A stretch of DNA of 33,331 nt from Streptomyces europaeiscabiei (GTDB taxonomy: Bacteria > Actinomycetota > Actinomycetes > Streptomycetales > Streptomycetaceae): the NCBI RefSeq assembly GCF_001550375.1, contig NZ_LRTR01000795.1, positions 1 to 33,331 on the forward strand, written 5' to 3'. Below the pieces are notes generated by a model that did not search any database, was not told where the DNA came from, and saw nothing but the letters and a program-made list of their open reading frames with translations. A program made the translations under genes and the position numbers. Of this stretch, positions 32,612 to 33,331 are shown piece by piece (position 1 is the stretch's first letter; each line of letters starts with the position of its first letter).

Positions 32612-33331
32612 TCAGGCCAGCGGCCGGGGCCGGTAGGCGAAGGCGGCGGTGGGCAACGGCACGCCGTGACTGCGCAGTTGCTGGGCGCGCGTGACCACGG
32701 CGGCTCCTTCGAGAAGGTTGAGCGCGATCTGGACCACGGAACGGTTCTCGGGCAGCGCGAGAAAACTGCCCCTCGTCCAGCGGTTGAAGGCACCCATCGC
32801 GGGGCCGCACCAGATCTGGTAGTCGGTGCGCCGGGCCGGCTCGCCGGTGATCGCCCAGCGGCTCGACTGCCCCAGATAGGAACGGAACAGCAACGCCATA
32901 CGGTGCTTGGGATCCCGCTCCGCCCGGTCGAGCTGTCCCGGATCGCGGTCCTGCCAGTACTGGCGGGTACTGCTCCACAGCTCGGCGACGGTGCCGCCCA
33001 GCACGTCGCGCTCCAGCCGGCCGCGTACATCCTCGGGGATCGCTTCCAGCGACTCGCAGGTCCGGTACACCTCGTAGAGCTGGTGGGCCCGCGCGGGGAA
33101 CATCGTGCCCCGGCGCAACACCTGCAGTTTGACGCCGAGTTCGAACATGTCGGACGCCGGCGCCATGGTGACGTCCGCGACGTCCGCCTGACCGAGCAGG
33201 CACTTGCCCTCGTCGGACAGCCCCGCCTCCAGGGCCACCTGGTTGACGGAGCCGGTGACCACGTACGCCGCGCCCATGGCGAACGCGGAGGCCAGCGCCT
33301 CCGGGGTGCCCAGGCCGCCGGCCGCGCCCAC
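32612..33331 (-). CDS. pfaD: PfaD-type trans-acting enoyl reductase (C-terminal part)
   Basis: The 3' part of a gene that runs off the right edge; 240 codons are visible, roughly the last 45% of a normal PfaD of about 540 residues. The visible part is closely PfaD-like: GAAGGLGTPEALASAFAMGA (end of the FMN TIM barrel), AAYVVTGSVNQVALEAG, ADVTMAPASDMFELGVKLQV, LRRGTMFPARAHQLYEVYR, then the helical lid with RDPKHRMALLFRSYLG, SSRWAITGEP and DYQIWCGPAMGAFNRW. The N-terminal barrel strands lie outside the window. PfaD reduces enoyl-ACP intermediates with FMN/NADPH during each cycle that needs full saturation. It is the most upstream operon gene seen; a promoter and any earlier genes are not in view. 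Confidence 0.93.
   Translation of the reverse strand: MGAAGGLGTPEALASAFAMGAAYVVTGSVNQVALEAGLSDEGKCLLGQADVADVTMAPASDMFELGVKLQVLRRGTMFPARAHQLYEVYRTCESLEAIPEDVRGRLERDVLGGTVAELWSSTRQYWQDRDPGQLDRAERDPKHRMALLFRSYLGQSSRWAITGEPARRTDYQIWCGPAMGAFNRWTRGSFLALPENRSVVQIALNLLEGAAVVTRAQQLRSHGVPLPTAAFAYRPRPLA

Overview
The window is very GC-rich, with GGAGG-type ribosome sites, GTG starts, short spacers, overlapping stop/start codons and gene families typical of actinomycetes. Together these point to a Streptomyces or close relative. Gene calls rest on reading translated proteins and motifs by eye; no search was run.

Left part (1-15200) is mostly conserved or housekeeping-type genes. A two-gene ABC exporter (minus strand, 101-3912) has complementary degenerate ATP sites. 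It is followed by a secreted L,D-transpeptidase-like lipoprotein, a secreted peptide-N-glycosidase A-like protein, a DctA-type dicarboxylate symporter with a strong bidirectional terminator, a MarR regulator divergent from a homodimer-type ABC exporter with a visible operator and promoter between them, a short MltG-like transglycosylase and a flavin monooxygenase. Next comes a decayed sulfonate-transport operon: a 27-residue leader peptide ending Cys-Arg-Arg-Gly-Cys behind a clear promoter, a permease that has lost nearly all membrane segments, and an SsuB-like ATPase with an altered Q-loop. A YjbQ/UPF0047 gene closes this part.

Right part (15634 to the window end, all minus strand) is a secondary-lipid (PUFA-synthase-like) biosynthetic operon. 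In transcription order it holds: the 3' part of a PfaD-type enoyl reductase; a PfaA-type synthase (KS-AT-ACP-ACP-KR-DH) whose two ACPs are almost identical in DNA; a PfaC-type synthase with a built-in acyltransferase (KS-CLF-AT-DH-DH); a PaaK-like adenylate-forming ligase; and a ThiF(E1-like)-nitroreductase fusion resembling mycobacterial Rv1355c/MoeY. A hairpin follows the last gene and probably terminates the operon.

How the parts may work together (inference): PfaA/PfaC/PfaD-type proteins would build a polyunsaturated or hydroxylated long acyl chain iteratively on the tandem ACPs. The ligase may activate a starter, head group or released acid. The ThiF-nitroreductase protein may adenylate and then reduce or oxidise a modification. 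No thioesterase and no phosphopantetheinyl transferase is visible in the window. The product cannot be named from sequence alone, and the combination of tailoring genes is the most unusual thing here. Hexanucleotide microsatellites recur inside the operon's coding sequences, and 8-bp tandem repeats sit in two long gaps outside it.
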